Counted from the first letter of the stretch, positions 34,657-46,794 are shown. The stretch is 64,000 nucleotides of DNA from Stictocephala bisonia (GCA_035578905.1 JAQJVL010000152.1:992001-1056000); one strand, 5' to 3'. The notes: a model not told the origin generated them from the sequence alone. Translations and numbers: made by a program.

Positions 34657-36015
34657 CTACTATATATATTACAAGTAAATAAAAAAAGTACTTATTGCTC
34701 AGTAAGTTACTGATTGCTGTGAAAGTTAATCGAGTAAACTTGAGTGATGGTGTACTGGGCAAGATGGTCGGTGTTGTGTTTGTTAATCTCTTCGCCAAAG
34801 CGACTTGTCCTAGATCTGTATTGTCAACGTTTCTTAATTGTACGTTTGAACATTAACTTAATGTAAATGTATATCAATGAAATTCATTTTCGAACATGAA
34901 AATCATGTACGGACTACATACCTTAAGCTCACAGATCTAGTGTAAATAGTCAGTAACCGTATATTTATTTCCTATATCCGATAGTACAGTATACATAGGC
35001 CTACTCTTGTACATTCAGAGACTGGAATAATTGAAATAACTCAACCAAGTTAATGTTGTATTTTATTGATTGAGTTGTTACAACGTCCAGTATTTGTGTA
35101 TGTATTATGTATTTGGGTTTACTAGTAACAATTAACTTTTTTTTACTACCAGTCAAAGATTTTGTACACGTATTTAGATCAACCACAAGTCTAAGTTCAA
35201 TCGATGTGATAATTTTCAATAATAGACTTGCTTGAGTGAGTTTCCCTAAGATTGCAAACTGAGTTCAACTTGCAACCGGTTTTCGGTGTTATAATCTTTT
35301 AATCCAACCTATAAGACAGTTGTAATTTATTCAAATTGTGTTTCTTCTCTAAACGACCTATGTTTATAATTTCTTGATTATTTTATGCCTGTAACGTTTT
35401 GATAGAAATCACATGCAAGTGAAACGTCACATACTCGTTTAAAACAATCAAAGTACAAGAATGTATGATTATTGCACGTTTTTATTAACCACATTTATAT
35501 CCTAAAATTAAAAAGAGTCAGAAAGAAAATGTTTATTACATTGACGTTTTTCTATAAATGAATATGCACTTTATACAAGAATTTCATTGCTCATTGTAAA
35601 TCCCCTTGTTCTGAGTAGTTCACCGTTTTGCGTGAGTTGCGTGACGTTCACTTTCAGCTACGTACGACTACTTTTCTACACGTGTTTGACACATATTATT
35701 CATGAAAATGAACAATTTCTAAAATTAGTGTTTTTAATTTAAGTTTTTCACCTTCGGGAGTTACCACGCGGTTGTTCTAAAACAGGTTAATTGATATTAG
35801 CTTCACATGTAATCTATATTAGCGAGTTTAATTCGCGGTTGTTGACCACACAACTTAACTTGTATTAAACCGGTTAACATTAGCATAATGGTTTTGTTAA
35901 GTACGCTTAATCATGTATATTTAACAAGTAGTGTTAACACAGACTTCTTGGCTTAAGGGAAACAGCAAGAGCATACTTAATGCTCTGTAAGTCAGACACG
36001 CTTGCTGGGAAAGCC
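34657..36015. other. No recognised feature
   Basis: AT-rich unique-looking sequence between the 33-bp array and the LINE. No coding or RNA feature is supported. Confidence 0.5.
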
Positions 36016-36642
36016 TTTATTTTTATTTATTTATTACTTCCAACCGCAAAGCCACAATACATACCATAATTAACAAAAAAGTTCCTAAAAATATTACAAT
36101 GAATAGGCTACAATAACGATCCATGACAATGTTTTACAAATAATACAATAATAATGGATAATTTTACAAATCAACAAAGAGAATATATATAAATACTAAC
36201 TCATTTGTAAAATTGTGAACAATTTGAGTAACAACTCTTGAATAAATAGCACAAGTGCACATGATATGGGATTGAGAGAAGACAATTACAACAACAAAGT
36301 GAGTAACTAGAAAAGTAAAGTTAACGAGTATAGCTAAGAGTTATGGACTTTGAAAAAAAAATAAATAAATAACAGCAATATATGATTTAACTAAATTTTA
36401 TGATAACAATACAATAAAATATGAAATATAACAAATTACAACAAAGAATAAAAAAAAACTACATGGCTGCATGAAAAATAACAAAAGCATATGCTAGGAG
36501 ATACTAACTGCAGCCTCAAATCGTTAAACGGTCAGCTGACTTATCAGAAAATGCCTCTTCAGAATAGATCCACTGCTGTTACAAAGGTCTAATCTCTCCG
36601 AGATGAGGTTTCCATGCCTCTGAATTCTCAGACTGGGGCTAT

Positions 36643-37075
36643 TTAACAAGAGTTGGAAGAAACAGCCACTCTGGCAAAGAAGTCTCGAGATCTGGTACCC
36701 GATGGAGCCCTGCAGTTGATTCTGCCAAGTAGTGCAGGACAGTCAAGTTCAGAAACAATAAGGCGTTGAAGGAACATGATGTCATGGTTGAAACGCCTGA
36801 CTTCAAGAGGATGAAGATGGAGCAAAGATGCTAGTCCCGCCAAGGTCATATCCAAGTATCTGAAGCCAAGACGAGTGCCCACCATGCGAAGAAATCTACG
36901 CTGCATAGCTTCAAGTTCAATCTTAAGGTAGGACTGGTGAGGGAACCAAATAACGTCACAGTATTCGAGATGCGGCCTAACAAGAGAAGAGTATAGGAGT
37001 TTCAATGAGTTCACACTGGTGAATGTAGTAGCAAGCCGATGAATGAGGCCGAGATTTCGAAGCGCCCTGCTACAG
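36643..37075 (-). pseudogene. LINE ORF2, C-terminal domain after the RT
   Basis: Reading on the minus strand from about 37100, one frame gives NLSWDRQLKSVCSRALRNLG, then TTFTSVNSLKLLYSSLVRPHLEYC and VIWFPHQSYLKIELEAMQRR. This is the thumb and C-terminal region typical of CR1/Jockey ORF2 (YxxLVRPxLEYCxxVWxP). It is the direct continuation of the reverse transcriptase frame at 37083-38108, displaced by what looks like a single-base deletion near 37103. It ends with the stop near 36643, so length and position suit the natural C-terminus. Confidence 0.9.
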
Positions 37076-37082
37076 ACCGATT

Positions 37083-38108
37083 TTAATTGGCGATCCCAGC
37101 TAAGATTTGGGACAGCAACACACCTAGATCCTTCACCTCTGATGATCTAGTTATGACTTGTCCATTTAAAATGTAATTCCGATGCAAGAGACTCACGATC
37201 CGGTGGAAAGTTGTGCAGACAAATTTGTCAACGTTCAACCTCATCTTATTTTGAGTACACCATTGGGAGACGGAATCAATACTATCTTGGAGGACATCCA
37301 AATCACTCACAGATGAAATCTTCTTGTATATTTTAAGGTCATCGGCAAACAACAGAAAGCCACAGCAAAGGTCAGCAACGACATCGTTGCTCAGCAAAAT
37401 AGAGAAGAGAGTAGGACCGAACAGTGATCCCTGTGGGACACCAAAAGTAGCTATGGATTCACGTGAGAGAGCACCATTGTATCTGACTCGAAGCTCTCGA
37501 CCTCGCATCATATAGCTTAAAATCCAACGTATTAACCATTCTTGAATGTTATAGGACCTTAGTTTATCTAAGAGAATCCTGTGGTTTACACGGTTAAATG
37601 TCTTCGCAAAATCAAGCTCAACAGTATCCACGTGACAGCGATCCTCAAAGGCATCGAACATATCCGTCTCGAAGATCATGAGTTTTGTAACAGAGGAACG
37701 TTCTTTCCTGAATCCATGCTGGGCCGGTGTAAACTGGTTAATCATAAAATTTATTCTTGCAAGAATAAGTCTTTCATAAACTTTGGCAGGCACGGATAAA
37801 TTTGCTATTGGCCGGTAGTTCTTGACATCATTAATTGGGCATTTATTGTGAATTAGAAGAATGTAAGTAGTTTTTAGAATGTCAGGAAAGATTTTAGTTG
37901 ATAATGACAAGTTGAATAATAATTGATAATGACAATGACAATGGGAAACCAGTAGATGATGACAGTGCTTCACAACGGCCGGAGGGATAGAACCAGGACC
38001 ACACCCTTTATTTGTATCAAGAGATGAGAGTGCATTGTGGACCAGACCCTCGAATAGGAGATACTGATGACATTCCCTAAGAAGAGAGCATAGACTGCGG
38101 TGGTTCAA
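37083..38108 (-). pseudogene. LINE ORF2 reverse transcriptase core
   Basis: An open frame of 341 codons. RT landmarks in order: GCGPGSIPP (residues 35-43), NYRPIANLS (97-105), AQHGFR (129-134), motif A VELDFAKTFNRVNH (163-176) with the first catalytic Asp at 166, GVPQGSLFGPTLF (223-235), and FADD (254-257) with both catalytic Asps retained. Motif A carries Asn where KAFD is usual, and GSLFGP departs from the usual GSxLGP, both signs of drift. The Met at 38108 is internal, since the native ORF2 starts upstream with the endonuclease. The frame runs out of phase with the C-terminal region at about 37103. Confidence 0.95.
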
Positions 38109-38109
38109 G

Positions 38110-39465
38110 TGTATAATTACATTCGCTTAACACCGAAGAGAAGAAGTCGGCAAAATGTTAGAAGAACACTGATCGGCGGCAGACGTGGTTCCCTCAAATT
38201 ACACAGTAGACAGAAAAGAGTTGGATGCCCCACATACGACCAAAAGATCTTGGCTTATGGGGAAGAACTCCAAGGACATGATTAACATAATTTGCAAAAC
38301 AATCCTTAGCTATGACCTTGCACTGCGCTCTAACCAAAGAGAATTCTCGATATGCTGAATCATCCATCGTATGCTTGTAACGTTTGCGAAGGCATTTTTT
38401 ATGAATTTTCAGCCACTTCAGCTGAAATTAAAACCACTGAGTGAAATCTGAAGGTCCACATTTCTTTAGAGGGGAATGTTTGATTATTGTTTCCCTTACA
38501 GAAGACACAACATTCTCGAAAGACAAGTTGACGTTATTATCAGAACTAAAGTCATAAAAATTGACTGCTGACAAGTCACAGTAGACCTGATGTAGGGTCG
38601 AGGGGTGACCCACCCACCCCTACACGTACAGTGGTACTGACCCACCCGCCCGCCCCTCCACGTACATTGGTACTGAGTATCGTCTGATTCAGTTTCTCAT
38701 AAATCTAGGTTTTGTATTAATCGGTGGAGGAAGAGACTCAGTAAAGTTTAGAACAGGTTGGTGCATATCTTCAGGCAGTATTGGTTCCTGATCATGAAGA
38801 ACAGAAGACTCAGAAGAAGATGTGAATATTAAATCAAGTAAGACCCCCTTTGATTTCTAACATCGTTTACTTGAAGCAGTGAAAACATGGTTGCTAAATT
38901 AAAGATAACAATAAGTGGTCTTAACACAGAAGGCACATCAAGACTCATCCAGCTTTGGACAGGCAAGTTGAAATCACCAAGTTTGATGTTTGGAATTAAA
39001 ACAAGATCCTAACGAAACTTTCTCAATTTTAAGGGAGAAATCTAAATACGTTTTAAGGGTTGAATCCGGGGGAATGTATTCACCAACCAATAGCGCTTTT
39101 TATTTTGTTCGGGGAACGCAGAAGACACTGAGAAACTCAAGTTCAAATTGGAAGCAGACTTCAGTTGGATTCATACGCTTAGAGGCTGCGATAAGCACCC
39201 ACCACCACTTGACTTACCAGTGGTGGTGAGGGAGCGGTCATTTCTGAAAACCGTATAAAAGTCAGAAAATCAAGCTCGCCAGATGACTACAAATTAGTCT
39301 CCGTGAGCACCAGCACATCATGCATGCAAGTAGACAAGACAAGGATAGCCGCAATTCATGAAGTTTGGATCGAAGCCTATTAACATTTTGAAAATATATA
39401 TGGTAGTTTGCCATGCCATTTGAAGAAGCTAATTTTTGACTTAGCAAAAATCCTTGGACTAACAT
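38110..39465 (-). pseudogene. LINE ORF2 endonuclease and linker, multiply frameshifted
   Basis: Minus-strand pieces include IYFQNVNRLRSKLHELRLSL (about 39400-39340; the start of AP-type endonucleases, with the metal-binding Asn region), VGEYIPPDSTL (about 39090-39050), LGDFNLPVQSWMS (about 38980-38940; the GDFN active-site motif, coded at 38967-38978), EPILPEDMHQPVL (about 38790-38750) and LHQVYCDLSAVNFYDF (about 38600-38550). The pieces lie in different frames, so the domain is dead. The minisatellite insertion at about 38605-38680 falls between the last two. Confidence 0.88.
38605..38680. repeat. 36-bp G4 minisatellite, locus 3: two units inserted in the LINE
   Basis: Two C-rich units (GACCCACCCACCCCTACACG, then TACAGTGGTACTGACCCACC, then CGCCCGCCCCTCCACGTACA) interrupt LINE endonuclease/linker homology, which is recognisable on both sides. 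This sequence is foreign to LINE coding regions and matches the arrays elsewhere in the window. Confidence 0.9.
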
Positions 39466-39479
39466 TTATGCACCTGATC

Positions 39480-39881
39480 TTAAGATTTTTTTTCTCCTTT
39501 ATCCGTCCTGTCCTGTAGTTGTTTACGAATCACTTCTAGATGGCTGCGTTCATTAGGCGTTCTATCACGGAACGCAGTGACTTCGTACAGACACTCGTCA
39601 GCAAGAAGATCTATTGAGAACTTTTTAAAGAAGTTCTTTACAATTTTAACATTTGGGACAGTAACCTTGATGAGTGTTACAGATCGTTGAGAGGGGTTTC
39701 TCAACCTGAACAACGAGAAAGTGGGGACATTACAATTTATCAGTCGAAAAATCCTTTCTATTTGATCACGATCGTGCGCATTTTTGCCATTAACAGCAGC
39801 GCGGCATTTTTCTGGTACATTGTACAGTATAATATTGGATTGTCTAGAATATAATAGAATATAATCAAAGAACCTATACAA
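39480..39881 (-). pseudogene. LINE ORF1 (Gag-like), C-terminal part
   Basis: The 133-codon frame reads RQSNIILYNVPE (residues 13-24), then FRLRNPSQRSVTLIKVTV (about 58-75), then TAFRDRTPNERSHLEVIRKQ (about 102-121) and a basic end. This is the arrangement of the RNA-binding/Gag-like ORF1 region of CR1/Jockey LINEs (SNIIVFNVPE ... RPLKV ... DRTPxQRxxLxxLR). The 5' half of ORF1 is not recognised upstream of about 39890, so the element is probably truncated there. It lies just upstream of ORF2, in the normal order. Confidence 0.88.
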
Positions 39882-39900
39882 ATTGTGGTGTTACATGTCA

Positions 39901-42249
39901 AGTTTCTCCTTGGATTTCGGAATGTCAGCCCATTTTGAATAATTATATTGGGTGGTTAGTTAAAATTAAAAGTTTTATGTTAAAACCAGTTAAACTCACA
40001 TAAGAAATTGAAGTCCTATTTGACAAATAAATAACAATCTATATCAAACCATAATAACATTTTTGGAATTTTTAATATCACTTTTAATATTGGATGGACA
40101 TACAACTTTTACTTTTCTCAAGTTAATAGAGGATTTATTGTAATAGTGTACAAAACTTTACAGTCTGGTCTAAAAATCTGTCTTAGACCCCCCTCAATCT
40201 AAAAAATATGGTTTTGGTGACAGGTAATTTTGATGTCTGTAATGTGTGTATGTATATGTGAATATAGCTAGAGAACAAACGAATAGACCGATTTTTATGA
40301 AATTCGGCATGTAAGTTGCTATGGCCAATATCTCCAGATTTTTTTTTATTTTTTTGCATGAAATACTGTATATATAAAAATAGGTCTACATAACAAATGT
40401 CTCATAAAAACTGCTGTCGTATATTTAATGTACAATATTGAATAAGTACAATGTACAATGTACAATAAGTGTGATACAATCATATAGCATTATAAAATTA
40501 AATTATTTAGATTTATCTAACATATATTATGTATATATTCACTTTGCCGAAGCATCATATATAAAACGCAAACGCCTTCAATATTCCTGATACCTTGGGG
40601 GTTACCCAGTTCAACAAACCTGGGGGGGAGGGTTCTTTTCCATTCAGCACAAATTCATCCAGTATGGTCTTAATTATTGCATTATCATCTTTATTCATTA
40701 CGTAATATCATTCAATGATAATAATATACAATTGAATGGTTTCAACATGAATAAACAGCTGAAATCTCACTGTGAGGAGTGTTACCGACTGGAAAAGTAA
40801 ACCCCCCCCCAGCTGTGACGTATGTCTCCACTGGGCGGGGGGTTACTTTTCCAAGGGCTACTTTTCAGGCACCACACAAATGTTTCTCTTCATTACCATA
40901 CGGTAACGTCTGGAATATAGACAATTTTGGTGTAAAGATGCTTACCTCTCTATTAGGATTTCCAAAGTAAAGTCCAGGTTAAAGTTACAGGAAAGGTAAT
41001 GACTGTGCCTTTAGATGACTTCCTCCACTGATATAGAGGAAGTTTTAAGCGGACCTATGCTTCTAGATGTCGAACGAGGCGACTCTCCTAAAATACCTTA
41101 TATAAAGTAAAGCGTGTTCCATATAAGGTTCAACGTAGGCCTAATTAAATGTGTGATACAGTAGTACTAATTCTTCGCAAACCTTTCTCTATTGTATTGC
41201 GGCATATTTCAGATGATAGTTACTCTTTCTTTGGAAGTTTTCATTAAATTAAAGTTTAAGTGATTTGAACTGTTCCTTCAGAACTCTCCCTTTACTGTCC
41301 TACGGTAAAGTGTCAAAGATAAGTAATGAAGTCTAAAGTATAAGATCGGGTGTAAAAGAAGTCTTCATCCTCTACTTTATACAAGTAAGTGAGTATTATA
41401 GTCTCATGATTCCTTCCACTACATGTGTGATTTCATTTGAACCATCCATGAATATTGTATTGAAGCTAATAGCCACATTCATTTTCTAGCTATTATTTTT
41501 ATTGACTTTTGAAGGGTGAAAAAAATATTTCGCCGTTTGGTATCAATTTAGTTACAATATTATTTGTTACCAACAATTTTATGATTTGTTCTAGTAAATA
41601 CACTGTATATTTTCCAGGAATCATAATATTGAATATTTAATATAGCTGGTCGACGTTTTTCCATTTAATGAAAATTACGTAGTGCTGCCTTCCCTAGTAT
41701 TCGGCCCTTAAACGTTACACCGAGTTCTTGCACGTGGCGGCGGTGCGTTTCACATTTTGCATTGCAGCGGCCCACCTATAGCGTCCTGAATTATAGTAAT
41801 GCGCGTTTTGGTTATTAAAAGAGTTTTGCATGAGGGCAGAGGAGAGCAGCGACCACCCACGAAGTGGACCGTCGCGCGTCTCGCTGCCGCGTACCACCGT
41901 ACCCGCCCGCCTCTCCAACCTTTCTGTCTAGGCATCTTATTTGACTCCCTGGACTAAATAAGTAAAATGAATCAATGGATGAAAATATGATTTAATGAGG
42001 TAAAATTAGGATGTTACAAGTTCCTCTCTCACATTTAGTCTCAAAATAAAGACTAAAATCAAATTGGAAAAATAAACATTTCTGGAAAACGGAAAAAACA
42101 AGAAAAAAAGTTAAACCCGAATATTCGTATGTACCATAGAATATGACTAGTCTACAACAATGGTTATGTTTCAAGAAATTCAAATATAATACAGACAAAA
42201 TAATCTTCTTTTCCTAAATCAAGAATACTTCGCCAAATATTTGACAAAA
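39901..42249. other. No recognised gene; one hairpin and one repeat fragment
   Basis: 40225-40330 carries GACCGATTTTTATGAAATTC and neighbours, related to the candidate element at 28301-28790. The hairpin at 40791-40852 is listed separately. A GC-rich patch at 41860-41935 has overlapping antisense frames (61-67 codons) with no recognisable domain. The rest is AT-rich and featureless. Confidence 0.5.
40791..40852. repeat. Imperfect hairpin with C-run and G-run arms
   Basis: GGAAAAGTAAACCCCCCCCC at 40791-40810 pairs with GGGCGGGGGGTTACTTTTCC at 40833-40852, with about 22 bases of loop. The pairing combines a T/A arm with a long C-run/G-run. The run lengths may be unreliable in assembly. Confidence 0.85.
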
Positions 42250-44335
42250 CGAATAGTCCAAGGGATCATTGGTCAGTACAACATTTGCATTCAATGCTAC
42301 AAACAATACTCCACCAATCCCTTGTTTAGAGCAATATTGGCATTCGTAGTTACAAAACAGTTACTGTATTCAAGGATTGCACAATCTCCTTGAGCAACGT
42401 ATGCATTCCCGGTGAAACAACAGTTAGTCTACAAAGTCCTTGGTTAGAGCAATATTAACATTCCTAGTTAAAAAAACGACGTAAAAACCTTCTTGCTTAG
42501 AGCAACATAGACACTCCTGGTTACAAAATAATTACTCCACAATCTCCTTGGATTGAGCAACATTCACATTTATAGTTACAAAACAATTACTACAAAGTGT
42601 CCTTGGGTTGAGTAACATTTTCATTCCTGGTTACAAAACAATTCCTCCACAATCTGCAACATTCATGGTTGCAAAACAAGTACTCCACAATCTCATTGGA
42701 TTGAGTAACTTTGACATTCCGGATTACAAAACAACTACTCCACAGTCTCCTTGGATTGAGCAAATATGACGTTCCTGGTTCCTAAAAAACTAAAAACCCA
42801 CCCGCCCACCCACTTACGTACGGTGGTATTGACCCACCCGCCACCCACACACATACAGTGGTAGGCCTACTGACCCATCAGCCCACCCATACACCTACAG
42901 TAGTACTGACCCACCCGCTCACCCAAACACATACAGTGGTACTGACCCACCCGCTCACCCAAACACATACAGTGGTACTGACCCACCCGCTCACCCAAAC
43001 ACATACAGTGGTACTGAGCTCAATACCACCACTGTACGTGTACGGTAGGGCAGGTGGGTCAATACCACTGTAAGAGGACGGGTGGGCGGGTGGGTCAATA
43101 CCACTGTACGTGTACGGGTGGGCAGGTGGGCCAATACCACTGTAAGAGTACGGGTGGGTCAATAACACTGTACGTGTACGGGTGGGCAAGTGGGTCAATA
43201 CCACTGTAAGAGTACGGGTGGGTCAATAACACTGTACGTGTACGGGTGGGCAGGTGGGTCAATACCACTGTAAGAGTACGGGTGGGGTCAATAACACTGT
43301 ACGTGTACGGGTGGGCTGGTGGGTCAATAACACTGTATGTGTACGGGTGGGCAGGTGGGTCAATACCACTGTAAGAGTACGGGTGGGTCAATAACACTGT
43401 ACGTGTACGGGTGGGCAGGTGGGTCAATACCACTGTAAGAGTACGGGTGGGTCAATAACACTGTACGTGTACGGGTGGGCAGGTGGGTCAATACCACTGT
43501 AAGAGTACGGGTGGGTCAATAACACTGTACGTGTACGGGTGGGCAGGTGGGTCAATACCACTGTAAGAGTACGGGTGGGTCAATAACACTGTACGTGTAC
43601 GGGTGGGCAGGTGGGTCAATACCACTGTAAGAGTACGGGTGGGTCAATAACACTGTACGTGTACGGGTGGGCAGGTGGGTCAATACCACTGTAAGAGTAC
43701 GGGTGGGTCAATAACACTGTATGTATGACTTTGGTTCTTGGATTGAGCAACATTCACATTTATAGTTACAAAACGATGCCTCCACAATCTCCTTGGATTG
43801 AGCAATATTGACATTCCTTGCAATGAGCAACATTGACATTCCTGGTTGAAAAAAGAGTACCCCACAATATCCTTGGATTGAGCAACATTCACATTTCTAG
43901 TTACAAAACAATTACTCCAAAGAGTCCTTGGGTTGAGTAACATTGAAATTCCTGGTTACAAAACATTTCCTCCACAATCTCCTTGGCTTGAGTAACTTTG
44001 ACATTCCGGATTACTAAACAACTACTCCACAATGTCCTTGGATTGAGAAAATATGACGTTCCTGGTTACAAAACAACTAATGCACAATAATCTTGGATTG
44101 AGCAATATGGACATTCCTAGTTACAAAACAACTAATCCATAATCTCCTTGCATTGAGCATCATTGACATTTCTGGTTACAAAACAATTACTTTACAATTT
44201 CCTCGAACTGAGCAGTATTGACATTCCTGGTTAGAAAACACCTACTCCACAATCTCTATGGATTGAGCATCAGGAACTTAGCAATACTTGTATAGAAAAC
44301 ATCGGCATTCTTGGTTACATAGTAATGAATGCAAT
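42250..44335. repeat. 55-bp degenerate tandem array, split by a 36-bp minisatellite
   Basis: Units contain TTGGATTGAGCAACATTGAC, ATTCCTGGTTACAAAACAA and CTACTCCACAATCTCC, with a period of about 55 and heavy divergence. They run 42250-42785 and resume in the same orientation at 43730-44335. The intervening 42790-43727 is entirely the 36-bp minisatellite. The simplest reading is that the minisatellite was inserted into a pre-existing array. Confidence 0.88.
42790..43727. repeat. 36-bp G4 minisatellite, locus 4: inverted pair with a 64-bp composite repeat
   Basis: 42790-43017 holds about six C-rich units (the ACCCACCCGCTCACCCAAAC type, then ACATACAGTGGTACTG). At about 43018 the orientation flips (CTGAGCTCAATACCACCACT) and 43027-43727 is G-rich. 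In the G-rich half, full 36-base units (GTACGGGTGGGCAGGTGGGT inside) alternate with 28-base units lacking the eight bases GGGCAGGT. The result is a regular 64-base composite repeated about ten times. Open frames of 71-112 codons here are periodicity by-products. Confidence 0.95.
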
Positions 44336-45471
44336 ATCTAAGGCTATAGCTTAACTGACATTCCTGGTAACTAGACATCATGATGTAGAGGTTTTTAATA
44401 TTTTTAAGGAATAGTCATAACACGCGATTTTTCCACTATCACCCAAGTAATTCAATATACAAACAAATATTTGTTGTAATCCCATCATCGCGAATAGCTA
44501 TTTATCTTGAGGACGCTCATACAAATATGTTATAAAATATCTAAGAATGATTTAAAATTACTTGTCTATAAAATTTAGAACATTAAAAATTCAGTATACG
44601 TAGCATCTATAAAACGTTAAGTTATTTCTGATGAGCCGCGAGGAATCTAGGAGGAGTATAAATATGAGATGAAGGTCAGGCCGAGTTTTAGGTACAAATA
44701 TAAATAGCTTGTCTAATAGAATTTAATGCTGTAAATGGGTCCTCAAAAGTGAATACTGTTTAAATAAAATAGGAATGCGCCATTTACCGAATGTGTCAGA
44801 GTAGATTTCTTAACTGTCCTAATCCTGACACCATGGTACAGTACTATCAGATGCGCATTGTATTCTGTACCACACGTGACTTGCGAGTTGGTATTCAACG
44901 TGAATTCCAACGACTTGTGTGCGCACCGAACGACACTTCGTGCCGGACATCTGAATTTTCGATGACGTAAAGTAATGAACGCATAGAATTCTGATTGTGA
45001 TTAACTAATCTGTGAGAGGTAAATGGGTAAACCTAGGTTTTAACATTAAAGGGACGTAACTCTGTAAATTCAATAACAAACGCTAAATACATAAATAACA
45101 AAGAGGTTAAATAAGGCAAATATATAATTATAACAAAAAACAGTTGTAAATATACCATAAATCCATTCTTAGCTAGAAGGCAAACAATACCCAGAAATAT
45201 ATCGATTATAAATTAGTAACCAAACTAATGTAATCTAAATTACAAAACTGGGCTTCCGCAAAACACGTTATGTGGCCTAGAGCAGAAAATCATATAATCA
45301 GTTCAATAAAATGTTTTAGTTCACTAAAGAACTGGTTGGGCCCAAAACGTCACATATTCTCAAGCAGCAAGACCTGGGAGTCCCCTTGGATCTGGTGGTA
45401 TCACAACAAACCACGAATTCTCGCGCCCGGTCACTCCCCGATCACACTGCTGGACCGCAAATATATACTAA
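44336..45471. other. No recognised feature
   Basis: AT-rich, with a slightly GC-richer patch at 44820-44960 and at 45340-45460. No gene or RNA is recognised. Confidence 0.5.
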
Positions 45472-46072
45472 CAAGCACAGAGGCATCCTAGTTGTCACAC
45501 ACTTGCAGACCACATAGTGACTGTACTTTCGCATCCACACTACCTCAACCATTGTTGACCAGGTGTAGTAGAGTGTAAAATATGTACAAACAAGCACAGT
45601 GGCATCCTAGTTGTCACACACTTGCAGACCACATAGTGACTGTACTTTCGCATCCACACTACCTCAACCATTGTTGACCAGGTGTAGTAGAGTGTAAAAT
45701 GTGTACAAACAAGCACAGTGGCATCCTAGTTGTCACACACTTGCAGACCACTTAGTGACTGTACTTTCGCATCCACACTACCTCAACCATTGTTGACCAG
45801 GTGTAGTAGAGTGTAAAATATGTACAAACAAGCACAGTGGCATCCTAGTTGTCACACACTTGCAGACCACATAGTGACTGTACTTTCGCATCCACACTAC
45901 CTCAACCATTGTTGACCAGGTGTAGTAGAGTGTAAAATATGTACAAACAAGCACAGTGGCATCCTAGTTGTCACACACTTGCAGACCACATAGTGACTGT
46001 ACTTTCGCATCCACACTACCTCAACCATTGTTGACCAGGTGTAGTAGAGTGTAAAATATGTAGTGTACAAAC
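45472..46072. repeat. 119-bp tandem array (5 copies), very homogeneous
   Basis: The unit includes CAAGCACAGTGGCATCCTAG, TTGTCACACACTTGCAGACC, GTGACTGTACTTTCGCATCC, CCTCAACCATTGTTGACCAG and GTGTAGTAGAGTGTAAAATA. Copies differ by only one to three bases (ACATAG or ACTTAG, ATGTAC or GTGTAC), so amplification is recent compared with most arrays here. Confidence 0.95.
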
Positions 46073-46114
46073 AAACGTTCTGGTATGACTACATGTTTTT
46101 TTACACTTTTTGTA

Positions 46115-46372
46115 CTCCGTTGGCTACCCAGAGATAAAGCACTGTTGCGGGATCGTGCAGACAGCAATAACGGGTGCTGTCTTATATGATAGTTTAGTTT
46201 TGTACGTAAACATTCGATAGGTAACTTGCATAGTATAAGTTTCTACTCCGTTGGTAACTACGAGTCTACCTAGAGACAAAGCACTGTTGCGAGATCGTGC
46301 AGACAGCAATAACGGGCGCTGTCTTACATGATAGTTTAGCTTTGTTCGTAAACATTCGATAGGCAAATTGAG
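46115..46372. repeat. 131-bp direct duplication
   Basis: CTCCGTTGG at 46115 and 46246 begin two copies sharing AAAGCACTGTTGCG, GATCGTGCAGACAGCAATAA, GCTGTCTTA and AACATTCGATAGG. The second copy has a 15-base insertion (CTACGAGTCTACCTA region). Copies are about 90 percent alike by eye. Confidence 0.9.
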
Positions 46373-46794
46373 TGGGCTAAAACAAACTACAAATTAAAGA
46401 CTGTTATCTTATTTTGGTTTTTGAAAAAAAATTGTTACTGATTAAAGATTAACCATTATGATAAGCTAATTTAAAAATAAATAAATTTGACGAAATGGTT
46501 CTGAAAAATCTTTAAATTTACTCAATTAATTTTTCCAAATATTACATTTTTTATGTATGAGAAATACTATGAGATAAATTGGTAACTGAGCGTTTTAGTA
46601 GATAGACTATTCAGTACTTATATAAATCTTTATGCTCTAAATTATGTAATAGAGACAGTAACAGAGTAAAATATCAGCCCTCAGCTTCGATACCCATGTT
46701 GGTAAAACAATTAATACACAGGGTAGGCCTTCCATTAATTACGGGATCAACATTTACCAGGTCTTGCTTAGTTTTCCGTCTGCCTGACTGTATG
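46373..46794. other. No recognised feature
   Basis: AT-rich unique sequence. Confidence 0.5.

Larger units (their letters stand above)
36016..39900 (-). mobile_element. Jockey/CR1-type LINE, nearly full length but inactivated
   Basis: Read on the minus strand, the order is: the C-terminal half of ORF1 (39881-39480), AP-type endonuclease (about 39440-38690), linker (about 38600-38110), reverse transcriptase (38108-37090) and the post-RT C-terminal region (37075-36643). A 3' tail with (TAAA)-like repeats ends at about 36016. The 5' part of ORF1 is missing (5' truncation). Numerous frameshifts and stops break the frames. A two-unit piece of the 36-bp minisatellite sits inside the endonuclease/linker region at about 38605-38680. 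The element gives a ready landmark for dating that insertion. Confidence 0.93.

Noticed and set aside
32635..34713. Open frames of 692, 559 and 520 codons
   Set aside because: They are generated by a stop-free 33-bp repeat, are open on both strands, and show only 11-residue periodicity with no domain, no start context and no flanking exon.
37324..37799. Small + frames in the LINE region
   Set aside because: Antisense to the LINE reverse transcriptase, whose motifs are clear on the minus strand.
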